Below are positions 1 through 8,341 of a DNA stretch of 64,000 bases, one piece after another. The notes beneath the pieces were generated by a model. That model was not told the DNA's origin. It worked only from the letters and a program-made list of their open reading frames with translations, and made no database searches. Source of the stretch: Clostridioides difficile (GTDB lineage: Bacteria; Bacillota; Clostridia; Peptostreptococcales; Peptostreptococcaceae); the NCBI GenBank assembly GCA_024919175.1, contig CP103804.1, positions 372,001 to 436,000 on the forward strand. Direction: 5' to 3'. A program made the translations under genes and the position numbers. Positions within the stretch are counted from its first letter, which is position 1. The number at the start of each line of letters is the position of its first letter.

Positions 1-411
1 TGGATTTTGAGCTGCATGAGTGTGTTCAGCACCTGCAAATACTCTTAATCTAGTCATCATTCTACTTCTTAATTTGTTTTTAGGTAACATACCATTTACA
101 GCATGTGCTATAACTTCTTCTGGTTTTTTATCCATCATATCTCTATAAGATATTTCTTTTAATCCACCTACATAACCAGTGTGGTATCTGTAATATTTTT
201 GATCTAATTTTTTTCCAGTTAAAACTACTTTTTCTGCATTTACTACAACAACAAAATCTCCACCATCAACGTGAGGAGTAAATGTTGGTTTATGTTTACC
301 TCTCAATACTGTCGCAATTTCTGTTGCTATACGACCTAATGTTTTTCCTTCAGCATCAACTAAGTACCATTTTCTTTGTACATCAGCTGGCTTAGCTATA
401 TAACTTTTCAT
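1..411 (-). CDS. rplM: 50S ribosomal protein L13, C-terminus cut by window edge
   Basis: L13 is an early-assembling 23S rRNA-binding protein of the large subunit. My translation from the ATG at 411 opens MKSYIAKPADVQRKWYLVDA and reads 137 codons with no stop to base 1, ending near the HTHAAQNP region. Family members are about 143 residues, so only the last few residues are missing. An AAGGAGGGAC ribosome-binding site precedes the start. It follows truA and has its own promoter and a hairpin leader in the 119-base gap. In Firmicutes rpsI normally follows; that would lie outside this window. Confidence 0.96.
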   Translation of the reverse strand, partial: MKSYIAKPADVQRKWYLVDAEGKTLGRIATEIATVLRGKHKPTFTPHVDGGDFVVVVNAEKVVLTGKKLDQKYYRYHTGYVGGLKEISYRDMMDKKPEEVIAHAVNGMLPKNKLRSRMMTRLRVFAGAEHTHAAQNP

Positions 412-461
412 AACTGTCCCTCCTTAACTACTTTTCATAAAAATTTTTTACCGTTTATGTC

Positions 462-482
462 AAGTCCGGGGCAAGTGGACTT
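462..482 (-). promoter_or_regulatory. Hairpin in rplM 5' leader (candidate L13 autoregulatory element)
   Basis: Arms AAGTCC (477-482, read on the minus strand) and GGACTT (462-467) flank a nine-base loop containing TTGCCCC. It lies between the rplM promoter and the L13 start. L13 leaders that bind their own protein are known in Bacillaceae. Assigning this hairpin to such a family is inference from position and structure only. Confidence 0.5.
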
Positions 483-500
483 ATTAACACATTCTCATAT

Positions 501-529
501 ATTTTAATACATGTAGCCTGGTGTGTCAA
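501..529 (-). promoter_or_regulatory. Sigma-A promoter of rplM
   Basis: On the minus strand a perfect -35 TTGACA (524-529) is followed after exactly 17 bases by TAAAAT (501-506). The -35 box lies almost against the truA stop codon, so rplM can be transcribed independently of the ecf-truA genes. Expected start is near 494, giving a leader of about 80 bases. Confidence 0.85.
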
Positions 530-530
530 G

Positions 531-1262
531 TTAATAATGAACTTTTTTAAGAAATAATCCTTGTGCTGGAGCTGTATGTCCACATCTTGATCTATTTTTT
601 GATTCTATTATATCTAAAAATGATTCATTAATTCTACCACGTCCTATATCAACAAGTGTTCCAGCAATAATTCTCACCATATTATATAAGAACCCATCTC
701 CACTAATTTCTATACTAATCAAATTATCTGTTTTTTTTATATTTATATCATATATTGTTCGTATTGTTCCTTTTACAGATGAACCAGAACTCATAAAACC
801 TTTAAAATCATGTGTACCCAATAAGCTTTTTGATTCTGTACACATTTTATCAAAATCAAGCTCGTACTTTACTTGATATGATATGTTGTTAAGTATTGGG
901 TGTCTAAACTTACTGTTATATATTAAATATTTATATGTTTTTCCTTTTGCACTGTATCTTGAATGAAAGTCATCATTAACTTCACATGCCTCTATAACTG
1001 ATATATCTTTTGGTAGTTTAGCATTTAGTGCCATTGGTATACTTTCTATGCTTATACTTGAACTAATTTTAAAATTTGCAGTTTGTGCAAGAGCATGAAC
1101 TCCTGAGTCAGTTCTACCTGACCCTGTAAGTTTAACTTCTTCATTCGTTATCTCATATATAGCTTTTTCAATTGTACCTTGTATCCCTAAAGAATCTGGT
1201 TGCTTCTGCCATCCACAATAATTTCTGCCATCATATTGGATTGTAATCTTTATATTTCTCAT
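531..1262 (-). CDS. truA: tRNA pseudouridine(38-40) synthase TruA
   Basis: TruA isomerises uridines 38-40 in the anticodon stem of many tRNAs. The 243-residue protein has the family opening IQYDGRNYCGWQKQ, the catalytic aspartate motif GSGRTDSGVHA near residues 47-57, and the late motif GDGFLYNMVRIIAGTLVDIGRG. Length is normal for the family. It lies 31 bases downstream of ecfT and just upstream of rplM, the conserved Firmicutes order ecfA1-ecfA2-ecfT-truA-rplM. No separate promoter was seen in the short gap before it, so it is probably co-transcribed with the ecf genes. Confidence 0.97.
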   Translation of the reverse strand: MRNIKITIQYDGRNYCGWQKQPDSLGIQGTIEKAIYEITNEEVKLTGSGRTDSGVHALAQTANFKISSSISIESIPMALNAKLPKDISVIEACEVNDDFHSRYSAKGKTYKYLIYNSKFRHPILNNISYQVKYELDFDKMCTESKSLLGTHDFKGFMSSGSSVKGTIRTIYDINIKKTDNLISIEISGDGFLYNMVRIIAGTLVDIGRGRINESFLDIIESKNRSRCGHTAPAQGLFLKKVHY

Positions 1263-1293
1263 ATTTTACCTCATCTATATACATATGCTTCTA

Positions 1294-2097
1294 TTAAATC
1301 GCTATAAATCTAGTAGCTATAATTAATCCTAAATAAATAACTTGAAACACACATGCTACATAATCTGCTTTTGCTATAATAGACTCTCTCATTTTTGTTC
1401 TATTGTGCCCACCTCTATAACATCTAGCTTCCATAGCCATAGCCAATTCATCTGCTCTTCTGAATGCACTAACAAATAGTGGAACTAAAAGAGGTACTAG
1501 ATTTTTAGCTCTATTTATAAGATTTTTACTTTCAAAGTCTGCACCTCTAGACATCTGAGCTTTCATTATTTTATCTGTTTCATCCAATAGTGTAGGGATA
1601 AAGCGCAAAGCAATTGTCATCATCATTGCAAGCTCATGAACTGGTAAACCAATTTTCTTAAATGGATTTAATAATCGTTCTATACCATCTGTCAATTCTA
1701 TTGGTGAAGTTGTTAAAGTAAGTAATGATGTCCCAATCACTAAAAATATAAGTCTTATTGCCATAAAAATTGCTTGTCTCAAACCTTGACTTGTTATTGT
1801 TAAGAATCCAAATGACCATATCTCATCACCTGGTAAGAAAAAAATATTTATAACAAATGTAAATAAAATAATCCACTTAAGAGGTTTTACACCCTTAACA
1901 ATATACTTAACTGGTATATTAGCTAACTTTATCATACCTAATAAACATAATAAAACTATCATATAAGGCCAAAATTTATTTACTACAAATATAGATACCA
2001 TAAATACAATTGTTGCTACAAGTTTTATCCTTGGATCTAATTTATGAATAGCAGAACTTGTTGGGTAGTATTGCCCTATAGTTATATCTTTTAACAT
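1294..2097 (-). CDS. ecfT: Energy-coupling factor transporter transmembrane protein EcfT
   Basis: EcfT is the shared membrane component of group II ECF vitamin and metal importers. It couples the two ATPases to interchangeable substrate-binding S components. The 267-residue sequence has several hydrophobic spans (roughly residues 27-65, 73-88, 108-128 and 243-264). It also has the two short Ala-Arg-Gly type coupling motifs, seen as SRGAD (about 184) and ARCYRGG (about 224), that touch the ATPases. The start overlaps the end of ecfA2 by seven bases, implying translational coupling. The substrate is set by S components encoded elsewhere and cannot be read here. Confidence 0.95.
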   Translation of the reverse strand: MLKDITIGQYYPTSSAIHKLDPRIKLVATIVFMVSIFVVNKFWPYMIVLLCLLGMIKLANIPVKYIVKGVKPLKWIILFTFVINIFFLPGDEIWSFGFLTITSQGLRQAIFMAIRLIFLVIGTSLLTLTTSPIELTDGIERLLNPFKKIGLPVHELAMMMTIALRFIPTLLDETDKIMKAQMSRGADFESKNLINRAKNLVPLLVPLFVSAFRRADELAMAMEARCYRGGHNRTKMRESIIAKADYVACVFQVIYLGLIIATRFIAI

Positions 2098-2957
2098 AAT
2101 CCTCGTCCTCTCACAACTCTTAATATTTCCTGTTTTGCTTCTTCTAAAGTCAATATGTCTTCACTAATGTCAAAACCTTGTTCCCTTAATTTCAATGCAA
2201 GTTCTAAAACCTGTGGAATATCTAAACCAATTTCTTTTAATTTAATAGCATTTGATTTAAATACATCTCTAGGAGTACCCATAAATTCTATTTTACCATG
2301 ATTCATAACAATTAAAGTTTGTGCTAACTTTGCCATATCATCCATACTATGTGATGACAATATTATAGTCATATTGTTTTTTTCATGTAGGTTTTTTATT
2401 AAATTAAAAATTTCATCTCTTCCTCCAGGGTCAAGCCCTGCAGTTGGCTCATCTAATATAAGTACTTCTGGGTTCATTGCTATAACTCCAGCTATTGCAA
2501 CTCTACGCTTTTGACCTCCTGATAATTCAAATGGAGATTTATCTTTAAATTCCTCATATTCAAGTCCTACAGCTTCCATCGATGCTTTTACCCTATTATG
2601 TATCTCAGCCTCTTCTAGGCCTAAATTAGCGGGTCCAAAAGCTATGTCTTTATCAATTGTTTCTTCAAATAATTGATATTCTGGATATTGAAATACAACA
2701 CCTACTCTTTTTCTTATCTCAGTTAAGTTTAAATTCTTATCTGTTATATTAAAATCATTTATAAAAATCTCTCCTGAGGAAGGCTTTAATAGTCCATTTA
2801 AATGTTGTATCAATGTAGACTTTCCTGAACCTGTATGACCTATAAGTCCAACAAAGTCTCTATCTTTAATCTCAAAAGATACATCATCAAGTGCCTTACT
2901 TGCAAAAGGCATCCCTTCATTATATATATGTGTTAAGTTCTTTACTATAATTGACAT
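2091..2957 (-). CDS. ecfA2: Energy-coupling factor ATPase EcfA2
   Basis: ABC ATPase of the ECF importer. The 288-residue protein has Walker A GHTGSGKS (about 40-47), a Q-loop in VFQYPEYQLFEETI, signature LSGGQKRRVAIAG (about 145) and Walker B VLILDEPTAGLDPGG. It overlaps the end of ecfA1 by 13 bases and the start of ecfT by seven, so the three genes form a tight operon. The QYPEYQLFEETI segment is typical of the second ATPase in the pair; ecfA1 has QNPDNQIV at that place. It works as a heterodimer with EcfA1 on the cytoplasmic face. Confidence 0.96.
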   Translation of the reverse strand: MSIIVKNLTHIYNEGMPFASKALDDVSFEIKDRDFVGLIGHTGSGKSTLIQHLNGLLKPSSGEIFINDFNITDKNLNLTEIRKRVGVVFQYPEYQLFEETIDKDIAFGPANLGLEEAEIHNRVKASMEAVGLEYEEFKDKSPFELSGGQKRRVAIAGVIAMNPEVLILDEPTAGLDPGGRDEIFNLIKNLHEKNNMTIILSSHSMDDMAKLAQTLIVMNHGKIEFMGTPRDVFKSNAIKLKEIGLDIPQVLELALKLREQGFDISEDILTLEEAKQEILRVVRGRGLC

Positions 2958-3778
2958 AATTCCATCACCATCTCATCCACAGTTAATATATCACTACTAA
3001 TATTTATACCTTCTTCTATTAATAAACTAGACAACTCTGTCATACAAGGTACATCTAAACCGATTTCCTTTAACATCTCTATTTTACTAAATACTTCTTT
3101 AGGAGTCCCTTCTAAAAGTTTCTTACCTTTCTCCATAACAACAACTCTATCAGCTTCTACAGCTTCTTCCATAAAGTGTGTTATATGTAAAACAGTTATA
3201 TTTTCTTCTTTATTAAGTCTTTTTATTGTTTTCATAACTTCTTTTCTTCCAGATGGGTCTAACATCGCTGTTGCTTCATCAAATATTATACACTTAGGCC
3301 TCATGGCAATTATACCTGCTATTGCAACCCTCTGTTTTTGACCACCTGATAATAAATGTGGTTGTCTACCTCTTAAATCATACATACCTACACTTTTTAA
3401 AGACTCTTCTACAATACGTCTTATTTCTTTTGGCTCTATACCTAAGTTTTCAGGACCAAAAGCCACATCTTCTTCTACTATTGTGGCAACAATTTGATTA
3501 TCTGGGTTTTGAAATACCATACCTGCTGTTTGTCTTATATCCCATAATCTTTCTTCTTCCTTGGTATCCATTCCATCAATGAGAATATTTCCTTCTGTAG
3601 GCATAAGAATAGCATTTAAGTTTTTAGATAAAGTAGATTTACCAGAACCATTATGTCCTATTATTGCAACAAATTCTCCCTTTTTAACATCCAAGCTTAA
3701 ATTATCTATTGCTTTAAGTTTTGCTTCATCTGTAATATACTCAAATGAAATATTGTTTACTTTTATTATATTATCCAT
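2945..3778 (-). CDS. ecfA1: Energy-coupling factor ATPase EcfA1
   Basis: First ATPase of the ECF vitamin/metal import module. The 277-residue protein has Walker A GHNGSGKS (about 41-48), Q-loop VFQNPDNQIVATIVEEDVAFG, signature LLSGGQKQRVAIAG and Walker B CIIFDEATAMLDPSG. The ATG at 3778 has an AAAAGGAGT ribosome-binding site. It is the first gene after the rplQ terminator, so transcription here must restart or read through; no consensus promoter was recognised in the short gap. Gene order with ecfA2, ecfT and truA is conserved in Firmicutes. Confidence 0.96.
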   Translation of the reverse strand: MDNIIKVNNISFEYITDEAKLKAIDNLSLDVKKGEFVAIIGHNGSGKSTLSKNLNAILMPTEGNILIDGMDTKEEERLWDIRQTAGMVFQNPDNQIVATIVEEDVAFGPENLGIEPKEIRRIVEESLKSVGMYDLRGRQPHLLSGGQKQRVAIAGIIAMRPKCIIFDEATAMLDPSGRKEVMKTIKRLNKEENITVLHITHFMEEAVEADRVVVMEKGKKLLEGTPKEVFSKIEMLKEIGLDVPCMTELSSLLIEEGINISSDILTVDEMVMELCQL

Positions 3779-3851
3779 TAATTCATACTCCTTTTAGTAA
3801 GCAATAACTTATAAAAATCATTTTACACATTATTATATCACACCTTAGTCA

Positions 3852-3890
3852 AAAAAATAAAAAAAAGATTAAGCCATCAAGCCTAATCCT
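3852..3890 (-). terminator. Intrinsic terminator after rplQ (end of alpha operon)
   Basis: On the minus strand GATTAGGC, a short loop and GGCTTAATC form a hairpin followed directly by a run of eight U. It lies 8-50 bases beyond the rplQ stop codon and closes the long ribosomal protein transcription unit. Confidence 0.9.
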
Positions 3891-3897
3891 TTCCTTA

Positions 3898-4239
3898 CTA
3901 TACTAATTCTATAAAAGCCATTTCAGCAGCATCGCCTTTTCTTGGCCCTATTTTTATTATTCTAGTGTATCCACCATTTCTCTCAGCATATTTTGGAGCT
4001 AAATCTGTGAATAAGTTATTAACTACTGTTTCATCCATAACATAAGCTAAAACTTGTCTTCTAGCATGAAGATCTCCTCTTTTAGCAAGAGTTATCATCT
4101 TTTCAGCCATTCTACGAGTCTCTTTAGCTCTAGTTACTGTAGTTTCTATTCTTCCACTTCTTAGTAAACAAGTTACTAAGTTTCTTAACATAAGGTTTCT
4201 GTGAGCTGTTTCACGTCCTAATTTACGGTACTTAGCCAT
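3898..4239 (-). CDS. rplQ: 50S ribosomal protein L17
   Basis: L17 sits near the peptide exit tunnel of the large subunit. The 113-residue product begins MAKYRKLGRETAHRNLMLRN, typical of bacterial L17, and has the ETTVTRAKETRRMAEKMITL helix region. Length matches the short bacterial form. It follows rpoA by 20 bases, the standard alpha-operon end, and is followed by an intrinsic terminator. Confidence 0.98.
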   Translation of the reverse strand: MAKYRKLGRETAHRNLMLRNLVTCLLRSGRIETTVTRAKETRRMAEKMITLAKRGDLHARRQVLAYVMDETVVNNLFTDLAPKYAERNGGYTRIIKIGPRKGDAAEMAFIELV

Positions 4240-4259
4240 TCTTATCCCTCCTTTGCTCG

Positions 4260-5207
4260 CTATTCTTCACTTGGTTTTAAACCTAGCCCAAGTTCTTCTA
4301 GTTTTTGTATTACTTCTTCTAATGATTTTTTACCTAGGTTTCTAACCTTCATCATATCGTCTTCAGACTTATTGGCTAATTCTTCAACTGTGTTAATTCC
4401 CGCTCTCTTTAAACAGTTGTACGATCTAACTGATAAATCTAATTCTTCTATAGTCATTTCAAGAACTTTTTCTTTTTGATCTTCTTCTTTTTCTACCATG
4501 ATTTCAACACTACTTACATGCTCAGTTAAGTCTATAAATAGATTTAAATGCTCAACTAATACCTTTGCAGCTAATGATATACCTTCTTGAGGGTTTATAC
4601 TACCATTAGTCCAAACTTCTAGTACTAATTTATCATAATCTGTTTTTTGACCAACTCTTGTGTTTTCCACATGATAACTAACTTTCTCAACAGGAGTATA
4701 TATTGAATCCACAGGTAAAACACCTATTGGAACATTCTCTGTTTTATTTTCTTCAGCAGAAACATAACCTCTACCTTTATCTACAAATATTTCCATATTA
4801 AACTTGGCATTATCATCTAATGTAGCTATTGCTAAGTCTTTGCTTAATATTTCAACATCTGGAGGACAGATTATATCTGCACCTGTGATAGAGCATGGTC
4901 CTTGAGCCTCTATTTTAAGTGTTCTACTTCCTTCACCGTCTATAGTTGCTGAAAGCTCTTTTAAAGTTAATATTATCTCTGTAACATCTTCTTTAACACC
5001 AGGTATTGTAGAGAATTCATGAAGAACTCCATCTATTTTTATAGCATTTACCGCTACACCTGGTAAAGATGATAATAATATTCTTCTTAGTGTGTTACCT
5101 ATAGTTATTCCATATCCTCTTTCTAGAGGTTCTATAACAAACTTACCATATCTATAGTCTTCGCTAAGCTCAACTATATCTACTTTTGGCTTTTCTATTT
5201 CTATCAT
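4260..5207 (-). CDS. rpoA: DNA-directed RNA polymerase subunit alpha
   Basis: Alpha dimerises to nucleate RNA polymerase assembly, and its C-terminal domain contacts promoter UP elements and activators. I place the start at the ATG at 5207 (MIEIEKPK, 315 residues): it has GGAGGG eight bases upstream, whereas the frame also opens at a TTG two codons earlier. The N-terminal domain (about 1-230) includes GYGITIGNTLRRILLSSLPG. The C-terminal domain (about 245-310) includes ELDLSVRSYNCLKRAGINTV and RNLGKKSLEEV. It lies between rpsD and rplQ. Confidence 0.98.
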   Translation of the reverse strand: MIEIEKPKVDIVELSEDYRYGKFVIEPLERGYGITIGNTLRRILLSSLPGVAVNAIKIDGVLHEFSTIPGVKEDVTEIILTLKELSATIDGEGSRTLKIEAQGPCSITGADIICPPDVEILSKDLAIATLDDNAKFNMEIFVDKGRGYVSAEENKTENVPIGVLPVDSIYTPVEKVSYHVENTRVGQKTDYDKLVLEVWTNGSINPQEGISLAAKVLVEHLNLFIDLTEHVSSVEIMVEKEEDQKEKVLEMTIEELDLSVRSYNCLKRAGINTVEELANKSEDDMMKVRNLGKKSLEEVIQKLEELGLGLKPSEE

Positions 5208-5284
5208 GGACAAAACCCTCCTTAAAATTCAGTAATCCACTGAGGGTAAACAAAATTTTAAAATAATTTTTAAAAGTGTGCTTA

Positions 5285-5908
5285 TTATTTAGAGTAAAGT
5301 TCTATGATTAAGTGCTCTGCTATTTCAAGATCTATATCTTCTCTTGTTGGAACACCAACTACTTTTGCTGTCATTCCTTCTACATTAGCTTCTAACCATT
5401 TAGGAGCTATTCTTGAGTTAACTTCTACTAAATTTTTGAATTTTGCAGAAGATCTTGATTTTTCTTTAACTTCTATCACATCTCCAACTTTAACTGTTAT
5501 TGAAGCTATATCTACTTTATTTCCATTTAAAGTGAAATGACCATGAGTTACTAATTGTCTAGCTTCTTTTCTAGAAGACGCTAGTCCCATTCTGTAAACT
5601 ACATTGTCTAATCTTCTCTCTAATAAACTTAATAAGTTCTCACCTGATTTTCCAGGCATGTTTTCAGCACGTTCGTATAAATTTCTAAATTGAGTTTCTA
5701 AAACTCCATATATTCTTTTAACTTTTTGTTTTTCTCTTAATTGTAATCCATAGTTAGAAACTTTCTTTCTCCCTTGGCCATGTTGACCTGGAGCATAGTT
5801 TCTTTTAACTATAGCACATTTGTCTGTATAACATCTATCACCTTTAAGGAATAATTTCATTCCCTCTCTACGGCATTGTCTACATGATGCACCTGTATAT
5901 CTTGCCAT
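5285..5908 (-). CDS. rpsD: 30S ribosomal protein S4
   Basis: S4 is a primary 16S rRNA-binding assembly protein. It represses alpha-operon translation in E. coli and its own gene in B. subtilis. The 207-residue protein keeps an N-terminal cysteine-rich zinc site (CRQCRREG near residue 9, further Cys near 26 and 31) and an S4 RNA-binding domain (about 95-160) starting LERRLDNVVYRMGLASSRKEARQLV. It lies in the alpha operon between rpsK and rpoA, an order retained in clostridia but not in B. subtilis. Confidence 0.98.
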   Translation of the reverse strand: MARYTGASCRQCRREGMKLFLKGDRCYTDKCAIVKRNYAPGQHGQGRKKVSNYGLQLREKQKVKRIYGVLETQFRNLYERAENMPGKSGENLLSLLERRLDNVVYRMGLASSRKEARQLVTHGHFTLNGNKVDIASITVKVGDVIEVKEKSRSSAKFKNLVEVNSRIAPKWLEANVEGMTAKVVGVPTREDIDLEIAEHLIIELYSK

Positions 5909-5940
5909 TTATCTACACCTCCTATTTGTACTCTTATTAA

Positions 5941-6339
5941 TTACACTCTTCTTCTCTTTGGTGGTCTACATCCATTATGTGGGATTGGAGTAACGTCTTT
6001 TATCATAGTTACTTCTAGTCCAGTTGCTTGTAAAGCTCTTATAGCAGCTTCTCTTCCTGAACCTGGCCCCTTTACGAATACCTCAACACTTTTTAATCCG
6101 TGTTCCATCGCAGCTTTTGCAGCTGTTTCAGCAGCCATTTGAGATGCAAATGGAGTTGATTTTCTTGATCCTTTGAATCCTAATTGTCCTGAACTTGCCC
6201 AAGATATAGCATTTCCATGAACGTCAGTTAAAGTTATTATTGTATTGTTGAAAGTTGACTGTATATGAGCATGACCACGTTCTATATTTTTACGTTCTCT
6301 TCTTCTAACACGTGTAACTTTCTTTTTTGGTTTAGCCAT
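5941..6339 (-). CDS. rpsK: 30S ribosomal protein S11
   Basis: S11 forms part of the platform of the small subunit near the mRNA exit site. The 132-residue sequence has the basic N-terminus RVRRRERKNIERG and the conserved segments ITLTDVHGNAISWASSGQLG and GPGSGREAAIRALQATGL. It ends with the typical PIPHNGCRPPKRRRV. It is 35 bases downstream of rpsM and 32 upstream of rpsD within the alpha operon. Confidence 0.98.
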   Translation of the reverse strand: MAKPKKKVTRVRRRERKNIERGHAHIQSTFNNTIITLTDVHGNAISWASSGQLGFKGSRKSTPFASQMAAETAAKAAMEHGLKSVEVFVKGPGSGREAAIRALQATGLEVTMIKDVTPIPHNGCRPPKRRRV

Positions 6340-6374
6340 TTTCCTTTTCCCTCCTTCATCTAATTATTATTTAA

Positions 6375-6746
6375 TTATTTTTTCTTTTTACGAGATACTG
6401 TTTTTCTAGGACCTTTTCTAGTTCTAGCATTAGTTTTAGTTCTTTGTCCTCTTAATGGAAGACCTTTACCATGTCTAATTCCTCTATAACATTTTATATC
6501 TCTTAATCTCTTTATGTTTAAAGCAATTTCTCTTCTTAAGTCACCTTCAACTAAGAAATCGTCATCTATAACTTTTCTTAAATCATTAACTTGATCTTCT
6601 GATAAATCTTTTATTCTTGTATCTGGATTTATCTCAGCTTTAGCTAATATTTCGTTAGCAGTTGCTTTACCTATACCATATATATAAGTTAAGCCTATCT
6701 CCGCTCTTTTTTCTCTAGGTAAATCTACCCCAGCTATTCTTGCCAT
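6375..6746 (-). CDS. rpsM: 30S ribosomal protein S13
   Basis: S13 sits in the 30S head and contacts the P-site tRNA and large subunit. The 123-residue protein starts MARIAGVDLPREKRAEIGLT, has the helix-two-turn-helix segment GIGKATANEILAKA and the RGIRHGKGLPLRGQRTKTNARTRKG tail. It is the first gene of the alpha group here and is preceded by a 152-base gap, long for this cluster, that probably carries a promoter or leader. Confidence 0.98.
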   Translation of the reverse strand: MARIAGVDLPREKRAEIGLTYIYGIGKATANEILAKAEINPDTRIKDLSEDQVNDLRKVIDDDFLVEGDLRREIALNIKRLRDIKCYRGIRHGKGLPLRGQRTKTNARTRKGPRKTVSRKKKK

Positions 6747-6898
6747 GATCGCACCTCCTACACATAGTTTTTAGTGTTTAAAACTTCATATCATATATCA
6801 ATCCTACGTCAGATTGTTCAACGATTTTAACGTTCTTTTGTTAACATCACAATATAGTATTATACTATAAATTTTAACAAAATACTAGTAATAATTTC
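6747..6898 (-). promoter_or_regulatory. Leader/promoter region before rpsM (alpha operon)
   Basis: This 152-base gap separates rpmJ from rpsM, while most neighbours are 10-40 bases apart. It contains a -10-like TATAAT at 6859-6864 inside a small palindrome (TAGTAT-ATACTA), but no good -35 at 17 bases. An AACG...CGTT stem follows. In E. coli S4 represses at the equivalent site before rpsM, so an S4-responsive leader is plausible. Both promoter and S4 target are inference. Confidence 0.4.
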
Positions 6899-7012
6899 TT
6901 ATCCTTGTTTTTGCTTATGCTTTGGATTTTCACAGATAACCATTACTTTTCCTTTTCTTTTTATTACTTTGCATTTTTCACATATTGGTTTTACTGATGG
7001 TCTAACTTTCAT
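6899..7012 (-). CDS. rpmJ: 50S ribosomal protein L36 (zinc-binding form)
   Basis: This 37-residue gene opens MKVRPSVKPICEKCKVIKRK and ends ICENPKHKQKQG. The CxxC plus later Cys and His are the zinc ligands of the C+ form of L36. The start at 7012 has GGAGGG upstream and the stop is TAA at 6899-6901. It lies between infA and rpsM as in other Firmicutes. L36 is the smallest large-subunit protein and stabilises 23S domains near the L6/L16 region. Confidence 0.97.
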   Translation of the reverse strand: MKVRPSVKPICEKCKVIKRKGKVMVICENPKHKQKQG

Positions 7013-7047
7013 TATTAATCCCTCCTTAGACTAAATATCAAGATAGT

Positions 7048-7266
7048 CTACTTCTTACGCCAAGTGATTCTTCCTCTTGTAAGGTCATATGGAGAAAGTT
7101 CAACATTCACCTTGTCACCTTCAAGAATTCTTATGAAGTTCATTCTTAGCTTTCCAGAAATGTGGCATAATATCTCATGTCCATTTTCTAGTTTAACTTT
7201 GAACATAGCATTAGGTAAAGCTTCTGAAACTGTACCTTCTAATTCTATAACATCTTTTTTGGCCAT
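7048..7266 (-). CDS. infA: Translation initiation factor IF-1
   Basis: IF-1 is an OB-fold protein that occupies the 30S A site during initiation. The 72-residue sequence MAKKDVIELEGTVSEALPNA... has the family segments FKVKLENGHEILCHISGKLRMNFIRILEGDKV and VELSPYDLTRGRITWRKK, at normal length. It lies between the KOW-domain gene and rpmJ at the end of the spc group. Confidence 0.98.
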   Translation of the reverse strand: MAKKDVIELEGTVSEALPNAMFKVKLENGHEILCHISGKLRMNFIRILEGDKVNVELSPYDLTRGRITWRKK

Positions 7267-7303
7267 TAACTAACCAGCCCTCCATTTCAATAAGTTAAAT
7301 CAT

Positions 7304-7582
7304 CTAATTTAACTTAGTAAGTTCAGCTCTTAAAAAAGAATCTGTAATCTCTTGTCCAGATACTACTCTTTTTCTAACTTCATCATTAATAAAATTATAT
7401 TTTTTTAAGTGCTTAACTTTCTTTAACTTAGGTTTGTCAAGTTTTCTTTTCTTTCCATCAGCTATTAATACATATTCATTATTAATTATCTTGACTACGA
7501 AAAATAAATTCCCTTGATCTCGACCTAATGAAACCTTAACAACTTGACCTATACTTAAATTATCTGATAGCACTTTTTTCAC
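7304..7582 (-). CDS. KOW-domain (L14e/L6e/L27e-like) RNA-binding protein
   Basis: A 92-codon frame encoding a small basic protein with a KOW-like start LSIGQVVKVSLGRDQGNLFFVV and a lysine-rich middle (GKKRKLDKPKLKKVKHLKK). Proteins of this kind sit between map and infA in many clostridia and are annotated as L14E/L6E/L27E-like. A role on the ribosome is inferred from family and place. The frame opens at a GTG at 7582; a second GTG at 7573 is better spaced from an AGTAGGTGA ribosome-binding site, so the true product may be 89 residues. Confidence 0.8.
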   Translation of the reverse strand: MKKVLSDNLSIGQVVKVSLGRDQGNLFFVVKIINNEYVLIADGKKRKLDKPKLKKVKHLKKYNFINDEVRKRVVSGQEITDSFLRAELTKLN

Positions 7583-7594
7583 CTACTTCTTAAT

Positions 7595-8341
7595 TTACAA
7601 CTTTGTCAATATCAAAGGTTCATGTTCAGTAATTGCTATCGTATGCTCATAATGAGCTGATTTTTTTCCATCTATTGTAACAGTCGTCCACCCATCTGAT
7701 AGAGTCTTTACATGATAACGACCTGCATTAACCATTGGCTCTATAGCAATAACCATTCCTTCTCTAAGTCTTGGTCCTTTTCCTGGGAGTCCATAATTAG
7801 GTACTTGTGGATCTTCATGAAGATTTGCTCCAACTCCATGTCCTACCAAATCCCTAACTACTGAGAAACCATGTTTCTCAACGTGTGTTTGTACTGCGTG
7901 TGAGATATCCGAAAGTCTATATCCTAATTTAGCAAATTTTATTCCTTCATAGAAGCTTTCTCTAGTTACTTCTATTAATTTCCTATCTTCTTCAGATATC
8001 ATGCCTACTCCATGAGTTTTCGCAGAATCACCATGATATCCTTTATAATAGGCTCCTATATCTAAGCTTACAATGTCTCCTTCTTTTAATAGAGTTCCAC
8101 CTGGAATTCCATGTACAACTTCTCTATTTATAGAAGCACATATACTTCCTGGAAAACCTCCATATCCTTTAAAGGAAGGTTCAGCATTGTATTTTCTTAT
8201 ATTCTCTTCAGCTATTTTATCTAATTCTAAAGTAGATATTCCCGGAGAAATAGCTTTTCTTAAAACTTCATGAGTATCAGCAACAATTTTGCCTGCTTCT
8301 CTTAGAAGTTCTATTTCTTTCTTTGATTTCAAGATAATCAT
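7595..8341 (-). CDS. map: Methionine aminopeptidase, type I
   Basis: Removes the initiator methionine from nascent proteins. The 248-residue protein keeps the five metal ligands of the pita-bread fold: Asp in SLDIGAYYKGYHGDSAKT (two Asp), His in GHGVGANLHEDP, Glu in AIEPMV and Glu in HYEHTIAIT. The active-site His lies in ASINREVVHGIPG. There is no N-terminal extension, typical of type Ia. Its ATG abuts the adk stop codon, so the two are translationally coupled in the secY-adk-map block. Confidence 0.97.
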   Translation of the reverse strand: MIILKSKKEIELLREAGKIVADTHEVLRKAISPGISTLELDKIAEENIRKYNAEPSFKGYGGFPGSICASINREVVHGIPGGTLLKEGDIVSLDIGAYYKGYHGDSAKTHGVGMISEEDRKLIEVTRESFYEGIKFAKLGYRLSDISHAVQTHVEKHGFSVVRDLVGHGVGANLHEDPQVPNYGLPGKGPRLREGMVIAIEPMVNAGRYHVKTLSDGWTTVTIDGKKSAHYEHTIAITEHEPLILTKL

